Shown: in pieces, positions 1-9,010 of the stretch | How positions within the stretch are numbered: the first letter of the stretch is position 1 | Layout of the letters: the number at the start of each line of letters is the position of its first letter | Assembly (NCBI GenBank): GCA_016927065.1 | Contig: JAFGNJ010000022.1 | Span: 1 to 64,000 of the forward strand | DNA length: 64,000 nt | Reading direction: 5' to 3' | From: Deltaproteobacteria bacterium | Lineage (GTDB): Bacteria > Desulfobacterota > B13-G15 > RBG-16-54-18 | Notes under the pieces: model-generated | Told to the model about the DNA's origin: nothing | The model's database searches: none | What the model saw: only the letters and a program-made list of their open reading frames with translations | Program-made: the position numbers and the translations under genes

Positions 1-72
1 CCTTGTTATTCTTTTTATGACGTCGTCCTGTGTTTGCACCTGTTTGTTGTAATAAGGCGGCGCGAACGCCGA

Positions 73-138
73 GCATGAGGGGCTGGGGAAAGAGGCGCAA
101 CCGAAGAGCGCGCCGCTTTTCCCAGTCCCTCTCAATGC
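73..138. repeat. long imperfect inverted repeat (hairpin)
   Basis: The arms GCATGAGGGGCTGGGGAAA and, on the other strand, GCATTGAGAGGGACTGGG pair with few mismatches. An inner GGCGC/GCGCC stem closes the loop. The hairpin overlaps the stop codon of the neighbouring minus-strand gene. A second small hairpin with CGGCG arms lies at about 59-72. It could be a terminator, although no clear T-run follows, or a REP-like element. Confidence 0.4.
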
Positions 139-575
139 TTTTGTTCGGGATTTTGTTTTGATAGTTCGCCCAGTTCGATAGTTGGCTTAAGCGTAATGAT
201 TTCTCGAATAAACATCAAAGAGAAATATCCGGCCATAATTTCAAGAAGCATATTGCCTCTATGTAAAACTATTACAACAGCCACAAGCAGCAAATTCCCA
301 GCCCAAAGAAAAGGGATATATCTTTTGCCCCATTTGGTTTCCTTTAATTTTTTTCTAACATCAAGCATGCTTGAGGCGTCTAAAAGCTTTTCTTTTGATT
401 CAGCGAAAGCATAATATTGCATTGTGCCACCAATAGCACCCAGTAGCGCACCTATGGCAATAATTATTAAGGAGTGAGGTGCAGACAGATAAGCAAATAT
501 GCCCGCAAGGGCTCCCCAAAGGAAAATCATTACAGTATTTGTAGATGTTTTAAGTGTTGAATGAATTTCAGCCAT
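132..575 (-). CDS. small polytopic membrane protein, unknown function
   Basis: This 147-residue protein has four hydrophobic segments, at roughly residues 14-31, 34-52, 88-106 and 110-128. A charged cytosolic-looking loop (about 58-85) separates the two pairs, and the tail is polar. I do not recognise a family and see no catalytic motif. It stands alone downstream of the two-component regulator gene, about 200 bases away and on the same strand, and its stop codon lies inside an imperfect hairpin. Membrane location is inferred from hydrophobicity only. Confidence 0.6.
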   Translation of the reverse strand: MAEIHSTLKTSTNTVMIFLWGALAGIFAYLSAPHSLIIIAIGALLGAIGGTMQYYAFAESKEKLLDASSMLDVRKKLKETKWGKRYIPFLWAGNLLLVAVVIVLHRGNMLLEIMAGYFSLMFIREIITLKPTIELGELSKQNPEQKH

Positions 576-781
576 ATTTATATCCCGAACATTTATTTTT
601 AAGCTTATTCTACTCTTGGTAAGAGTTTAAACAGAATATGGGTGCGTGTCAATGATCTTGTGTTGATAAAGTATCACACTATGGTTATTCATTCAGTATA
701 ACACCATACAATTTATTATTATGTGGAATCGGTTGATTTTTTGATCTTGTTATACTTAATACGTCCACACCGTTGTCTCGG

Positions 782-2089
782 TTATGACTTATACTGAATC
801 CCCAGCTCCCTGATCTTATCACGCAACGTTGTGCGCGGGATCTGGAGGGCCTTTGCGGTGCGGGCAACGTTCCCTTGGAAGCGGGTCAAGGCGGCTCTTA
901 TGTGTTCCTTTTCTATCTCTTCTAAGGGAAGAATTTCTTTCAACGGCGGGGTATTATCCAGTGGGAGGTGCTGCCTCCCAAGCACCTCTCCATCGCACAT
1001 AATCACTCCCCTTTCTATCATGTTCTTAAGCTCTCGCACATTGCCCGGCCAATGATAGTGGAGAAAGGCATCTCGAACCTCTGGTGAAAGCTCTTTGATC
1101 GTTCTCCTCATACTTTGGGAAAACTCCTGGAGAAAATAATCACCTAAAATCTTTATGTCCTCCACCCTCTCGCGTAAAGGCGGTATGGCAATGAGAAATG
1201 TGGAAAGGCGAAAATAGAGGTCCTGCCGTAACCGCCCCTGCGTGAGCATGACTTCAGGTTCGCTATTGGTCGCTGCGATGATCCTCACATCAACCTTGAG
1301 GTTTTGCCCCTCCCCAAGGGCCCGAACCTCCCCCCGTTCTAAGACCCGCAGCAATTTCGGCTGAAGGTCCAGCGGCAGGTCGCCGACCTCATCAAAAAAC
1401 AGAGTGCCCCCATCGGCCCATTGGGCAAGCCCTTTTTTGCTCTTGACGGCGCCGGTGAATGACCCGGCTTTAAAACCGAATAACTCACCCTCGAACAGAT
1501 CACGTGGAATAGCGCTGCAGTTTATATCAACAAAGTTGCCCTTACGACCCGATGCCTTATGGATTAACCGCGCCACTACCTCTTTCCCAACCCCTGTCTC
1601 GCCCACGATGAGTACCGGGGTGTTGTGGGGGGAAACCTTATCAATCAATTTCCTAATTTCTTCTATGGGTTTTGATTGACCGATGAGGACAAATTCTTCT
1701 TTAGCCTCTAAAAAAGAAACTTTATCTTGGAGGGAAAGCATTGCCTCCGCCCGCGTCAACGTGAGGACAAGCTCTTCGAGGTCCACGGGTTTGGTGATAT
1801 AGTCATAGGCCCCGGAACGGATAGCCTCAACAGCTGTTGAGGCGTCATCCCGACCGGTCAATACAATAATAGGCGCAGGGGCTGATAGTTCCCTCAACTT
1901 TGGAATTAGCTTAATTCCATCGACATCGGGAAGCCCCAAATCTAAGAGGATACACCCATACCCCTTTTGCGCCTCATCTACCCCTTTCCCCCCTTCATTG
2001 ACTACAGTCAGGGTATGCCCCCTGTCCGTTACGTACTCGGCGACTGAGAAGGCGAAGGCCTCATCATCCTCTATCAACAGCAGATCCAT
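782..2089 (-). CDS. NtrC-family sigma-54-dependent response regulator
   Basis: This 435-residue protein has three domains in the usual order. The receiver carries the acidic pair D8/D9, phospho-acceptor D50, T78 and K100. The AAA+ domain has Walker A GETGVGKE, the sigma-54 contact loop as GSFTGA (canonical GAFTGA), and Walker B GGTLFFDE. A C-terminal Fis-type helix-turn-helix follows (GNVARTAKAL... TTLRDKI). It should activate sigma-54 promoters when phosphorylated by the kinase encoded immediately upstream. I placed the start at the ATG before DLLLIEDD, 4 nt after the kinase stop; an in-frame ATG at 2104 would overlap it. It is the last gene of the envelope operon, so its targets may be envelope genes, which is inference. 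Confidence 0.93.
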   Translation of the reverse strand: MDLLLIEDDEAFAFSVAEYVTDRGHTLTVVNEGGKGVDEAQKGYGCILLDLGLPDVDGIKLIPKLRELSAPAPIIVLTGRDDASTAVEAIRSGAYDYITKPVDLEELVLTLTRAEAMLSLQDKVSFLEAKEEFVLIGQSKPIEEIRKLIDKVSPHNTPVLIVGETGVGKEVVARLIHKASGRKGNFVDINCSAIPRDLFEGELFGFKAGSFTGAVKSKKGLAQWADGGTLFFDEVGDLPLDLQPKLLRVLERGEVRALGEGQNLKVDVRIIAATNSEPEVMLTQGRLRQDLYFRLSTFLIAIPPLRERVEDIKILGDYFLQEFSQSMRRTIKELSPEVRDAFLHYHWPGNVRELKNMIERGVIMCDGEVLGRQHLPLDNTPPLKEILPLEEIEKEHIRAALTRFQGNVARTAKALQIPRTTLRDKIRELGIQYKS

Positions 2090-2093
2090 ATCC

Positions 2094-2954
2094 CTATACC
2101 TCATCAATCCGTAAGAGCGGAAGGGATATCTTGACACGTGTACCACGCCCACTTGGCCCTTGAGCGAATTCCAACGAACCGCTACACCCTTTTGTAAGGG
2201 TCTCTACCACAAACACCCCTAAACCCATGCCATAGGGCTTGGTGGTAATAAAAGGTTTTTTGCCGAGAGAAGACAGGACATCTTTAGGAATGCCTTTACC
2301 GTTGTCTATTACCTCAATTATGACCGTATGATTACGTAAGGACAAAAGAACCTTTATCTCGCCCCCGGTGCTGTCGATCAAGGCCTCCTGAGCGTTTTTG
2401 ATCAGATTTGAAAGTATTTGATGAAAACTATCGGGATTCCCCCTAAAAATTATATCCTTTTTCTCAAGCTCTAAGTGAATATTAATATCTTTCTGCCGCA
2501 GTTCTTCACGATACAGGTCTACAACCTCGTGGGCCACTTCAGAGAGGTTAAAATTGACCATAAACCGAATGACTGGTCGTGAAATGTATTTAACCGACGA
2601 CAGCAAAGAATTGAGACGGTCAATCTCAGTGATGATCCTCCCCGTATAGGCCTCGATTTTATCCTTATGCACATTATTAGATTTAAATTTAGCTTCCAGC
2701 GATTGGGCTAAAGCCCTGATAGCCCCTAAGGGATTTTTAAATTCATGAATGAAAACTGAAAAAAACTTGATAAGTTCGTCTTCAGGAGGAAAGACCTTGA
2801 TAAGATACGTCGTTGTCCCCTCCTTGTCTCGCAAGGGTATCTTCTCAAATCGGTAGTGTCCAGGTGATTTGGATTCAAAGGCATCCTTCAGGATGTCGTC
2901 GGTATAGATTAGCTCTCCATCTTCGTCAACAATCATGATATACGGTCCGCTCAT
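2094..2954 (-). CDS. soluble PAS-type sensor histidine kinase (NtrB-like)
   Basis: This 286-residue protein has no membrane segment. An N-terminal PAS-like stretch (about 1-60, IMIVDEDGELIY) precedes the dimerisation/phospho-acceptor helix with HEFKNP at about residue 70. The HATPase domain follows, with the N box NLIKNAQEAL, G1 box DNGKGIP and G2 box GMGLGV. It should autophosphorylate and pass phosphate to D50 of the response regulator encoded 4 nt downstream. It sits 82 nt after lpxK on the same strand. The absence of transmembrane helices implies a cytosolic signal; the ligand is unknown. Confidence 0.92.
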   Translation of the reverse strand: MSGPYIMIVDEDGELIYTDDILKDAFESKSPGHYRFEKIPLRDKEGTTTYLIKVFPPEDELIKFFSVFIHEFKNPLGAIRALAQSLEAKFKSNNVHKDKIEAYTGRIITEIDRLNSLLSSVKYISRPVIRFMVNFNLSEVAHEVVDLYREELRQKDINIHLELEKKDIIFRGNPDSFHQILSNLIKNAQEALIDSTGGEIKVLLSLRNHTVIIEVIDNGKGIPKDVLSSLGKKPFITTKPYGMGLGVFVVETLTKGCSGSLEFAQGPSGRGTRVKISLPLLRIDEV

Positions 2955-3036
2955 CCTTTACCTCATCCATCACGCAGTGTACGATATTAGTCTGAAGAGT
3001 TCAACTCTGTTATTTCACGAAAAAGCAAAGAAATAG

Positions 3037-4134
3037 TTAAGACGCAAGAGAGGAAAACACCGTGTGATAAAAAGCTTCTTCTAAGATCTCCTGTTTGATG
3101 TCGAGGATATACAGGCGCATATCATTCAACGGAAAGCCTTGTAGCTTAACAAAATCTTTCTCCGTCGTAACAAAGAAGTCTACCGTGGTACTGTATTTCT
3201 GCATCATCATAATATCCGAGGAATCATAGGTATAATGGTCGGGAAAATGGATTTCGTGCACGACATCCGCTCCTAATTCCTTCAAGAGATATATAAAGTA
3301 CTCCGGATCAGCAATCCCCGAAAAGGCAAACACCTTTTTCTCCCGAATAATGTGGGGAGGGAATCGCTTTCCAGTGGCAGCCTCACGGAAAAAGTTCGGT
3401 GCATATCTGCTGTGATAGAGCGGAATGGACGGGGCATAACAGCGAAACAACTCTTCTATCTCTTTGAGGGGGATTGAAGGTTCTGCCTTGGTAAGAATAA
3501 GGGCAGAGGCGCGGTGCAATCCCCCCAACGGCTCTCTGAGGGGACCCCGGGGGAAGAGGTACCCGTTACCAAAAGCGTTTTTCGCATCTATGAGAACAAT
3601 ATCCACATCTCGTTTAAGCATGAGATGTTGAAATCCATCATCGAGTATCAACACATCGAGCGCAAATCGCTCATGGGCATACACCCCCATCGCATATCTC
3701 TTCTTGCCAACGAGCACGGGTATGCCCGATAACATCGTAGCCAACATAAAAGGCTCATCCCCTGCCTCAGTAGAGGTCAGGAATATCCGCTTGCCGTCTG
3801 TCACAATCCCGCCTTTTTTTTCCCTTGCCCCCTTATATCCTCTGCTCAATATTCCTACTCTCATCCCCCGCTTGTGCAGTTGCTGGGCAAGGGCGGCCAC
3901 CAAGGGGGTCTTGCCCGTCCCTCCCAGTGTTATGTTTCCCACACTGACGACCTTACAGGGGAGTTCCCGTGTCGTAAAAAAGCCCCTCTGATAGAGCACC
4001 GACCTCACCCTCATAACCACACCGTATACTGAGGAGCAGACAAGAAGAGGGAAGAGGATGACCTTTCTCCACCATCCAGCATCCTTCCGGAAGAGATAAT
4101 TTAGCCAACTCCTTTTCCGTAGTCCTCTCTTCAC
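3037..4134 (-). CDS. lpxK: tetraacyldisaccharide 4'-kinase
   Basis: LpxK phosphorylates the 4' position of the tetraacyldisaccharide 1-phosphate to make lipid IVA at the inner face of the cytoplasmic membrane. The 365-residue length is normal. The Walker A region reads VGNITLGGTGKTP (about residues 65-77), and VLILDDGFQH and VLIDA follow as in the family. A short hydrophobic N-terminal stretch gives membrane association. Its ATG overlaps the waaA stop by 4 nt, so the two are translationally coupled. The start at 4134 is supported by that overlap. Confidence 0.96.
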   Translation of the reverse strand: MKRGLRKRSWLNYLFRKDAGWWRKVILFPLLVCSSVYGVVMRVRSVLYQRGFFTTRELPCKVVSVGNITLGGTGKTPLVAALAQQLHKRGMRVGILSRGYKGAREKKGGIVTDGKRIFLTSTEAGDEPFMLATMLSGIPVLVGKKRYAMGVYAHERFALDVLILDDGFQHLMLKRDVDIVLIDAKNAFGNGYLFPRGPLREPLGGLHRASALILTKAEPSIPLKEIEELFRCYAPSIPLYHSRYAPNFFREAATGKRFPPHIIREKKVFAFSGIADPEYFIYLLKELGADVVHEIHFPDHYTYDSSDIMMMQKYSTTVDFFVTTEKDFVKLQGFPLNDMRLYILDIKQEILEEAFYHTVFSSLAS

Positions 4135-5417
4135 CCTTGATATATTCCCTCCATTATCTTCATCGTCCTTTCCAACGCCCCTTGCTGTTCTTGGAGAAAG
4201 GCACGTCCTTTCTTTCCCATCTGCGCCCTGAGGGAGAAATCGACAATAAGTTTCTTGAATGCTCCCTTCAACTCATCAGGCGTCTTCACTTGCATCCCTG
4301 CCCCGTACTCAACCACAAGTTGTGCAACATCTCTGATAGTTTCCACATGGGGACCAAAAATCACCCCCTTGCCCTGAGCCAAGACCTCCAAGATGTTGTG
4401 CCCCCCTACCCTGCCGAAGCTCCCCCCCACAAATATGGCCGTTCCTAGACCGTAGAGAGCCGTTAGTTCTCCTATGGTGTCCAACAAAATGACCTCTTCT
4501 GGTCGGCGTTCCTCCCGTATCATCGTCCTCTTTATCCACCGAACGCCCTGTGATCTCAAGATCTTCTCCACCCTGGGGATCCGCTGGAGATGTCGGGGGG
4601 CGAGGACTAAAAGGAGCCGAGGGAAATCGGCCTGCAATTCCTTAAATATCTGCAGAACCATTCCTTCCTCCCCTTCGTGCGTACTGCCAGCGATCACGAC
4701 AGGGGCATTGAGCGGGAGCCTTAACTCCTGCTTTAATCGCTTCTTCTCAACCTCGGCCAGCGTAGACAGATGGTGAAACTTAATATCACCGGTCACGTGA
4801 ATAGACTGCGGTATTGCCCCCAGATTCACCATACGCTCCTTATCGATGGTGGACTTAAGGCACAGGGCATCGAAATTTTTCAAGACACCTCTAAAAAAGA
4901 GACGCAGGGGGTGGTAAAAACGGTAGGAACCTCGCGAGATCCTCCCGTTAAAGAGAACAATGGGTATACCTTTTTGCTTTACCCCTCTCAGCAAGTTGGG
5001 CCATAGCTCTGTTTCCGTCACCAACAAAAAAGATGGTCTGATGCGTTTCACCGCCCTTCTTACTATCCACGGTATATCGAAAGGGGCCAAGAGGGCCGCA
5101 TCAACCACATCATCCTGTGCAGCACGTGCCCTCCCTTGGGGGGTTGTCGCAGTGATCACAAAACGGTGGCTGGAATAGACCTCTTTCATCTCCCGCATAA
5201 GAGTCAATGCGACCATAACTTCTCCCACCGAGGCCGCATGGAACCAGATGGTCCGCCCTTGCCTTCCCTTTTGTAAAAGATTTTGAGGATATATCCCCCA
5301 GCGCTCTTTATGGGGTGAATCTTTTGAAAAAAGAATCTTCAGGAATGAAACAGGAATGATGAAGAGGGAAAGAACAACAAAAACAATCGTATAAAAGAGG
5401 TGGCCTAATGCGCTCAA
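4131..5417 (-). CDS. waaA: 3-deoxy-D-manno-octulosonic acid transferase (Kdo transferase)
   Basis: This 428-residue GT30 glycosyltransferase adds Kdo to lipid IVA. It starts with a membrane anchor (about residues 8-30), followed by the N-terminal Rossmann half (WFHAASVGEV, TELWPN) and the C-terminal half (IAGSTHEGEE, LAPRHLQR, and a GGSFGRVGGHN donor-site loop). The gene lies 22 nt after the DUF374 acyltransferase and overlaps lpxK by 4 nt. Whether it adds one or two Kdo residues cannot be told from sequence. No Kdo synthesis genes (kdsA/B/C/D) are present in the window. Confidence 0.95.
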   Translation of the reverse strand: MSALGHLFYTIVFVVLSLFIIPVSFLKILFSKDSPHKERWGIYPQNLLQKGRQGRTIWFHAASVGEVMVALTLMREMKEVYSSHRFVITATTPQGRARAAQDDVVDAALLAPFDIPWIVRRAVKRIRPSFLLVTETELWPNLLRGVKQKGIPIVLFNGRISRGSYRFYHPLRLFFRGVLKNFDALCLKSTIDKERMVNLGAIPQSIHVTGDIKFHHLSTLAEVEKKRLKQELRLPLNAPVVIAGSTHEGEEGMVLQIFKELQADFPRLLLVLAPRHLQRIPRVEKILRSQGVRWIKRTMIREERRPEEVILLDTIGELTALYGLGTAIFVGGSFGRVGGHNILEVLAQGKGVIFGPHVETIRDVAQLVVEYGAGMQVKTPDELKGAFKKLIVDFSLRAQMGKKGRAFLQEQQGALERTMKIMEGIYQG

Positions 5418-5439
5418 TCGTGCTCTCCCGTGACGAAGC

Positions 5440-6104
5440 TTATCTCCACTTCCGATAGTGGCGATCGGCCAACTCCGTAATCTCTAACAAAATCTTTTCT
5501 AGAAGCGCGGCCTTCGCCTCCATTTCTTTCTTGCCTGCTGTGGGACCGACCCAGATGGGATCACCCCAGATAAAAACCCCGTGGGAAAAGGGCAAAGGAA
5601 TCAGAAACTGATCCCACGTAGCTAATACCTTGCGAAGAGAAGCGCTGAAAGTGAAAGAGAATATCGGGCGGTCGCTCATCCGCGCCAATTGAATTATTCC
5701 CGACTGAACCTTGTGACGCGGCCCTCGTGGACCATCCGGGGCAATGGCCACATCATATCCCTCCAGCAAGGCCCGAGCCAGCCCCTTGATCCCCGCAATT
5801 CCCCCTCTCGTGCTCGAACCCCGAACCGTCTCCAGGCCAAAGTGACGGACTGTTCTGGTGATCAGTTCTCCATCTCGGTGACGGCTGGTGAGGATTTTTA
5901 ATCCCCCCCCTCCATACACCAAGGGCGTCATCAAAAGCCTCCCGTGCCAAAAGGCACCGATGACATTTTCACCCGCTCCCAAAATCCCCTCACCCCCTCA
6001 CCATTCACTTCCTCAATCCGCATGGTTATCTGGAGGAACTTAATAAGAAAAAAGGCCGCGCTGGGCCCCACTCGCAACATTACTTTTTGCCACAACTTCC
6101 GCAT
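5440..6104 (-). pseudogene. DUF374 lysophospholipid/lipid A acyltransferase-like gene, split by a one-base frameshift
   Basis: The C-terminal 180 residues (5982 to 5440) are a clear DUF374 protein, with AFWHGRLLM (an HX-type acyltransferase motif), SRHRDGELI, RGSSTRGG and APDGPRGPRH. That frame has a stop just upstream and only a TTG as start. The missing N-terminus (MRKLWQKV ... GFWER) is in another frame from an ATG at 6104, 7 nt after msbA. One extra G in the GGG run at 5972-5974 would join them as ...GFWERGENVIGAFWHG. It is therefore a sequencing or assembly indel, or a real recent mutation. DUF374 genes commonly accompany lpx genes and probably acylate a lipid A intermediate. Confidence 0.8.
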
Positions 6105-6110
6105 TTCCCT

Positions 6111-7865
6111 CTACGCCACCTCCTGTAATGGCCGATCTTCATCTCGGAACTGAAGTTCGTAAAGCTTTTTGTATTCGCCGCCAATGTCCATGAGTTCTTT
6201 ATGATTCCCCTCCTCAACAATCAGTCCATCAGATAGAACGAGGATCCTATCGACATTCCTCACCGTTGAGAGGCGGTGGGCAATGACTAAGACGGTCCTC
6301 TTTTCCATCAGTCGGTCCAAAGCCGCCTGCACCTCACGCTCCGACTCCGTATCCAGCGAAGAGGTGGCTTCATCCAAAATGAGAATAGGGGCATTCTTCA
6401 ACAGGGCCCTGGCGATGGAAATCCTCTGCCGCTGTCCACCGGAGAGTATGACCCCCTGTTCACCGATGACCGTATCATATTTCTGGGGGAGCTTCTGGAT
6501 AAAATCGTGGGCATCAGCCATCTTGGCCGCTTTGATCACCTCTTCTTCAAGGAGGTCCGGTCTGCCGTAGGCGATATTGTTTCGTACGCTATCATTAAAC
6601 AAAAGGGTCTGCTGGCTCACTACGCCGATCTGATCCCGCAGAGATTTCAAAGTCGCTTGGCGAATCTCCATCCCATCGATCATGATCTTACCCTTGGTCA
6701 CGTCATAGAACCTGGGGAGGAGGTTTACCAAGGTGGTCTTCCCTGCCCCACTGGAGCCAACCAGGGCTACCTTCTCCCCGCGCTTGACGGTAAAGGAGAT
6801 ACCTTTGAGTACCATCTCATCTGCATAGCGGAAGAAAACATTCCGATATTCGATCTCCCGAGAAAAAGGAGGAAGGACTTGGGCATCAGGGGTATCGGTT
6901 ACCTCTGGTTTGAGATCTAAGATGTCAAAGACCCGGCGGGCAGCCACAATCCCCTCCTGGATGAGGAGGTTAACCTTACTCAGACCCCTCATAGGATCGT
7001 AGAGGAGGGCCATGGCGGTCATGAAGGAGAAAAACTCCCCTACGGTCATGGCCCCAATAATGACCCTCGATCCGCCGATCCAGATAAAGGCGCCTATTCC
7101 AATGTATGCCAACCATTCCATGATGGGGTTGGAGAGGGCCCGTATCGTTACCCGTTTCATGAGATACTTAAAGTATTGCTCATTGGCATCATGAAAACGT
7201 CTATTCTCATAAGCCTCCATGTTAAAGGCCTTGACAATCCGGTGGCCGAAGATCGTCTCCTGGAGAAACGTACTGATGTAGGCCACGGTCTGCAAAGTCC
7301 GCTTGCTGATCTTGCGCAGTCTTCTGCTGAAGTGAACAAAAGGATAGACCGCAAGAGGAAAAACCAAAATGGCCACAAGGGCAAGCAACCAATCTCGATA
7401 AAAGACGACACCTATTAAGCCTACGGCGGTAAAGACGTCTTTGATAATCCCCGTCACCGCATTAGAGACAGCTCCCTGTATGGAGTTCACATCGTTGGTG
7501 ATGCGAGCCATCAACACACCCGTTGGGGTCTTATCAAAAAAGGATAGTGAGAGGGTTTGTAGGTGATTATAAAGCCGCTCCCGTAAGTTCGCCACCACCC
7601 GCTGTCCCACGTAATTCATCAGATATCCTTCTCCGAAGGTGAAAAAACCCTTAACTATACCCAGGCCCATAACTACCAGCGGAATAACAGTCAACAAAAA
7701 CCTATCTTTATTAATAAAGATATCATCCAACACATTTTTGGTGAGGAGGGCGAAGGCGGCGGTAATCGCCGACACCACAAGCATACATATCATGGCCAAC
7801 AGGAGCCTGGTCCAATAGGGTCGCAAGAACTGCAGGGTACGGAGATAGATATCCTTGCCGTTCAT
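6111..7865 (-). CDS. msbA: lipid A export ATP-binding/permease protein MsbA
   Basis: This 584-residue half-transporter flips core-lipid A across the inner membrane. Residues 1-320 form the six-helix ABC exporter membrane domain. The nucleotide-binding domain follows, with Walker A GSSGAGKTT, Q-loop VSQQ, signature LSGGQRQR, Walker B ILILDEATS and an AHRLST switch. Length and order are those of MsbA homodimers. The start overlaps the lpxB stop by 4 nt, and the position inside the lipid A operon supports MsbA over a drug exporter. Confidence 0.94.
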   Translation of the reverse strand: MNGKDIYLRTLQFLRPYWTRLLLAMICMLVVSAITAAFALLTKNVLDDIFINKDRFLLTVIPLVVMGLGIVKGFFTFGEGYLMNYVGQRVVANLRERLYNHLQTLSLSFFDKTPTGVLMARITNDVNSIQGAVSNAVTGIIKDVFTAVGLIGVVFYRDWLLALVAILVFPLAVYPFVHFSRRLRKISKRTLQTVAYISTFLQETIFGHRIVKAFNMEAYENRRFHDANEQYFKYLMKRVTIRALSNPIMEWLAYIGIGAFIWIGGSRVIIGAMTVGEFFSFMTAMALLYDPMRGLSKVNLLIQEGIVAARRVFDILDLKPEVTDTPDAQVLPPFSREIEYRNVFFRYADEMVLKGISFTVKRGEKVALVGSSGAGKTTLVNLLPRFYDVTKGKIMIDGMEIRQATLKSLRDQIGVVSQQTLLFNDSVRNNIAYGRPDLLEEEVIKAAKMADAHDFIQKLPQKYDTVIGEQGVILSGGQRQRISIARALLKNAPILILDEATSSLDTESEREVQAALDRLMEKRTVLVIAHRLSTVRNVDRILVLSDGLIVEEGNHKELMDIGGEYKKLYELQFRDEDRPLQEVA

Positions 7866-9010
7866 AGTGTTCCCATCATCCGCAGGGCAATCCGGGCGAC
7901 TCGCTGAGAGGCCCCTGTGCCACCCAGCTTCTCTGTGACGCGTTTGAACTCATTTTCGATCTTCTGTCTTTTAGCCCTGTCTCGCAGGATCAGCCTCGCC
8001 TCGTGAGCGATCCGCTTCGGGGTCACCTCATCCTGAATCAGTTCGGGCACTACCTTTCTTCCAACAACAATATTTGCCAGGCCGATGCATTTGACCTTTA
8101 CCAACATCCGGCCAACAATATAAGAGAGGGGGCTTAACCGATAGATGATGATCATAGGGACTCCCGCAATGGCCCCTTCGAGGGTGGCGGTACCCGAAAC
8201 CACCAATAAAAGATCAGCAGCCTTCATCACCTCAAAAGTTCTTCCCTCGATGATATCGAGAGGTAGTGGATTCTTCGCAGTAAGCTCTTGGGCTACTTCT
8301 CTCTTGATAGTGGGAGCGAGGGGGATCATGAAGCGTGCCGCAGGAAAATCATCTCTGAGGATTTCCGCGGCACCTAAAAGGGACGGCAAGAGAACCTTCA
8401 CCTCCCGTCCCCTGCTCCCAGGCAAGAGCCCGATGTGGAGTTCATCGGTAGCAACCCCCAACCGCCTGCGCGCCTCCTCACGGGTAAGCTTTTTATCAAG
8501 AATATCGAGGAGTGGATGACCTACGAATTCCACATCCACATTCTCTTTTTGATAGAGAGCGGTTTCAAAAGGTAAGATAACCGCCATCTTCGTCACCCGC
8601 TTGGCTATCTTTTTAATACGACCAGACCGCCACGCCCAGACCTGAGGGCTAACATAGTAGAGGACAGGCACGGCATTATCCTTGAATACCTTGGCCAATC
8701 GCAGGTTGAACCCAGGGTAATCGATTAAGACAGCCAGGTGGGGTTTATGATCCTTGATAAAGCGCTTCATCTGCTTCCAGGCCCGCCAGATGTGACCTAT
8801 TTTTTCTAAAACTTCGGTTAACCCCACCACAGCGAGATCGGAAGATGAACAGAGAAGCTTTACGCCACTCCTCTCCATCTCGCTCCCCCCGATGCCATAA
8901 AATTCCACGTGCGGTGATACTGATGCCATCGCCTCAACTAATTTCGCGCCATAGAGATCACCCGAGGACTCTCCCGCTACAATCACTACCTTTTTCTTGG
9001 AGCCCTTCAA
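7862..9010 (-). CDS. lpxB: lipid-A-disaccharide synthase
   Basis: This 382-residue GT19 enzyme condenses UDP-2,3-diacylglucosamine with lipid X to form the beta-1,6 disaccharide. The N-terminus VVIVAGESSGDLYGAKL, YVSPQVWAWR, PFE, FVGHPL and the C-terminal LLVVSGTATLEGA are diagnostic. It is coupled by 4-nt overlaps both to the preceding Gfo/Idh gene and to msbA. Lipid X production (LpxH, LpxI or LpxG) is not encoded in this operon. Confidence 0.96.
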   Translation of the reverse strand: MKGSKKKVVIVAGESSGDLYGAKLVEAMASVSPHVEFYGIGGSEMERSGVKLLCSSSDLAVVGLTEVLEKIGHIWRAWKQMKRFIKDHKPHLAVLIDYPGFNLRLAKVFKDNAVPVLYYVSPQVWAWRSGRIKKIAKRVTKMAVILPFETALYQKENVDVEFVGHPLLDILDKKLTREEARRRLGVATDELHIGLLPGSRGREVKVLLPSLLGAAEILRDDFPAARFMIPLAPTIKREVAQELTAKNPLPLDIIEGRTFEVMKAADLLLVVSGTATLEGAIAGVPMIIIYRLSPLSYIVGRMLVKVKCIGLANIVVGRKVVPELIQDEVTPKRIAHEARLILRDRAKRQKIENEFKRVTEKLGGTGASQRVARIALRMMGTL

